Origin: Mesotaenium endlicherianum
Taxonomy: Eukaryota > Streptophyta > Zygnematophyceae > Zygnematales > Mesotaeniaceae
DNA length: 64,000 nucleotides
Reading direction: 5' to 3'
Assembly (NCBI GenBank): GCA_009602735.1
Contig: WELA01009551.1
Location: forward strand, 124,001 to 188,000
This document shows positions 62,928 through 64,000 of this stretch, one piece after another. The notes beneath the pieces are model-generated. The model saw only the letters and a program-made list of their open reading frames with translations. It was not told where the DNA came from and made no database searches. Each line of letters begins with the position of its first letter. Position 1 is the stretch's first letter. A program made the position numbers and the translations under genes.

Positions 62928-64000
62928 TCAAATTTTGGGTTCCCATCCTTTTTCATACTCTCTTCTCCAGAGTTTGGATGCTTTTGGATTGTCTAAGATA
63001 TGGCCATTGTGTTGGTCGATATTCAAAGTATATCCCACCCGTTGAGCAATATTACCCAATTGTACCCATAAAGTACTCTTATAACCCGTTTCCACATCGG
63101 CATTGGGCAATTTATTATCACGGATAGCATCAACAAAGTTTGCAAAATGCACCACGTCGAGGCCTTCACTCGGACTCAGCGTATTACGTCCGTCGATCTC
63201 GATGTTGGATTTTACTTCTTTCACCACTTTATTCTTTTTATCATATATGATGTAGCTGTTGCCTCCGGTAGTCATGCTGCCACCTTCACCATAGAAGATC
63301 ACGCCGCGGTCTTCGCCTTCTACCAGGCGGCTGTTGCAACTGCGTCCTTCCCATATTACAGATGTTTCGCCTGGGCAATCGAAAGTAATGATCTGTGTAT
63401 CGGGTGTTTCCCAGTCGTCTTTGAAATAATACCTGCCGCCTACAGAGTTCACGCGCAGGGGATAGTCTACGCCGAGTCCCCACCTGATCACATCAATTTC
63501 ATGCGTACCGTTGTTCAGCGCTTCACCGGTACCCCAATGCCAGAACCAGTGCCAGTTGTAATGGATCAGGTTATCACGGAAAGGTCTGCGCGGAGCGGGG
63601 CCTTGCCATAATTCATAATCCAGTCCGGCTGGTACAGGTGCTGTTTTTCCAATACCAATGCTGCCGCGGCTATTGGTGTACCAGGCTTTGGCCATGTGTA
63701 CTTTGCCAATCACGCCACCGTGTAATGCTGTGATACCTTCGGTAAGCACAGGCCATGAGCGACGCTGGCTGCCCATCTGTACTACGCGTTTGTATTTTCT
63801 TGCTGCCTGTACGGCCAACTCGCCTTCATGAGGGTTATGGCTGAGGGGTTTTTCTACATATACGTGTTTACCCGCCTGGCAGCCGAGAATAGTGGCCGGT
63901 GCGTGCCAGTGGTCGGGCATGGCAATGGAGAGGGCGTCGATGTCCTTATTGCTCAACAGCGTGCGGAGATCTTTGGTAGAAGCTGGGCGCTTGCCTATTT
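62928..64000 (-). CDS. Gfo/Idh/MocA family oxidoreductase, N-terminus outside the window
   Basis: The frame is open to the window edge and gives about 357 residues. The conserved ALSIAMPDHWHAPAT and VYVEKPLSHNP, the Lys of which is catalytic in this family, open the part seen. The C-terminal domain includes TGEALNNGTHEIDVIRWGLG, with the conserved His-Glu-Asp, and HFANFVDAIRDNKLPNADVE. The N-terminus, and so any Tat signal, is not visible. It precedes the other family member by 12 bases. Confidence 0.93.
   Translation of the reverse strand, partial: IGKRPASTKDLRTLLSNKDIDALSIAMPDHWHAPATILGCQAGKHVYVEKPLSHNPHEGELAVQAARKYKRVVQMGSQRRSWPVLTEGITALHGGVIGKVHMAKAWYTNSRGSIGIGKTAPVPAGLDYELWQGPAPRRPFRDNLIHYNWHWFWHWGTGEALNNGTHEIDVIRWGLGVDYPLRVNSVGGRYYFKDDWETPDTQIITFDCPGETSVIWEGRSCNSRLVEGEDRGVIFYGEGGSMTTGGNSYIIYDKKNKVVKEVKSNIEIDGRNTLSPSEGLDVVHFANFVDAIRDNKLPNADVETGYKSTLWVQLGNIAQRVGYTLNIDQHNGHILDNPKASKLWRREYEKGWEPKI

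Noticed and set aside
1-64000. CRISPR arrays, rRNA operons, insertion sequences
   Set aside because: I found no regularly spaced repeats, no rRNA sequence and no transposase reading frames in any part of the window.

Overview
The window reads as a chromosomal segment of a Bacteroidota bacterium, most likely of the Chitinophagaceae. The evidence is a SusC/SusD pair, TAnnTTTG-type -7 promoter elements in place of a sigma70 -10 box, DUF4382, DUF5686, DUF5690 and DUF3810 proteins, DUF177-rpmF-plsX, and moderate GC content. I cannot name the genus. Genes are dense: about 57 protein genes and one tRNA, with no gap over 300 bases between genes. I see no insertion sequence, CRISPR array, integrase or rRNA.

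Region by region. 1-2,100: the end of a HAD-IIA phosphatase gene, then two diverged copies of one transcription unit (a 35-residue membrane peptide and a DUF4382 lipoprotein) with matching upstream and terminator sequences, then a small cysteine-rich CWC protein. 2,177-13,946: an XRE-cupin regulator followed by a co-directional block of SusC, SusD, a PhnZ-like HD oxygenase, a phosphonatase-like HAD hydrolase, a DUF5690 transporter, a TIGR03364-type FAD oxidoreductase and an exported propeller/phosphoesterase protein. I read this as an organophosphonate utilisation locus running from the outer membrane to the cytosol. 13,943-15,400: a bactofilin and an actin-like ATPase in a two-gene operon. 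The actin-like protein appears circularly permuted, with its phosphate-1 motif at the C-terminus. 15,500-27,000: metabolic and cell-cycle genes (SGNH hydrolase, kynureninase, sialidase, dicarboxylate symporter, glutaryl-CoA dehydrogenase-like enzyme, shikimate kinase, FtsK, LolA, esterase).

27,000-50,400: mostly core genes: RNase Z, rpsO-pnp, prmA, plsY, an M48 peptidase, dnaG, a DeoR regulator, clpC, smpB, accD, adjacent class I and class II fructose-bisphosphate aldolases, a cystathionine beta-synthase next to a metal/cobalamin receptor, plsX-rpmF-DUF177, a DUF3810 peptidase-like protein, dcd and a phosphopantetheinyl transferase. 50,400-53,600: a more unusual stretch with a DUF2130 coiled-coil protein carrying a PD-(D/E)XK-like signature, co-oriented with a protein showing a kinase-like residue pattern, then an ORF6N-domain protein and tRNA-Leu(GAG). 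53,600-64,000: argS, a GtrA-like protein, a DUF5686 outer-membrane protein, dnaK, and an operon of two Gfo/Idh/MocA oxidoreductases (one Tat-exported, one cut by the window edge) followed by ApbE.

The two items most likely to be new are the permuted actin/bactofilin pair and the phosphonate locus that joins SusCD uptake to an oxygenase and an oxidase/phosphonatase pair. All functional statements rest on reading the translated sequences by eye; no database search or structure prediction was run.
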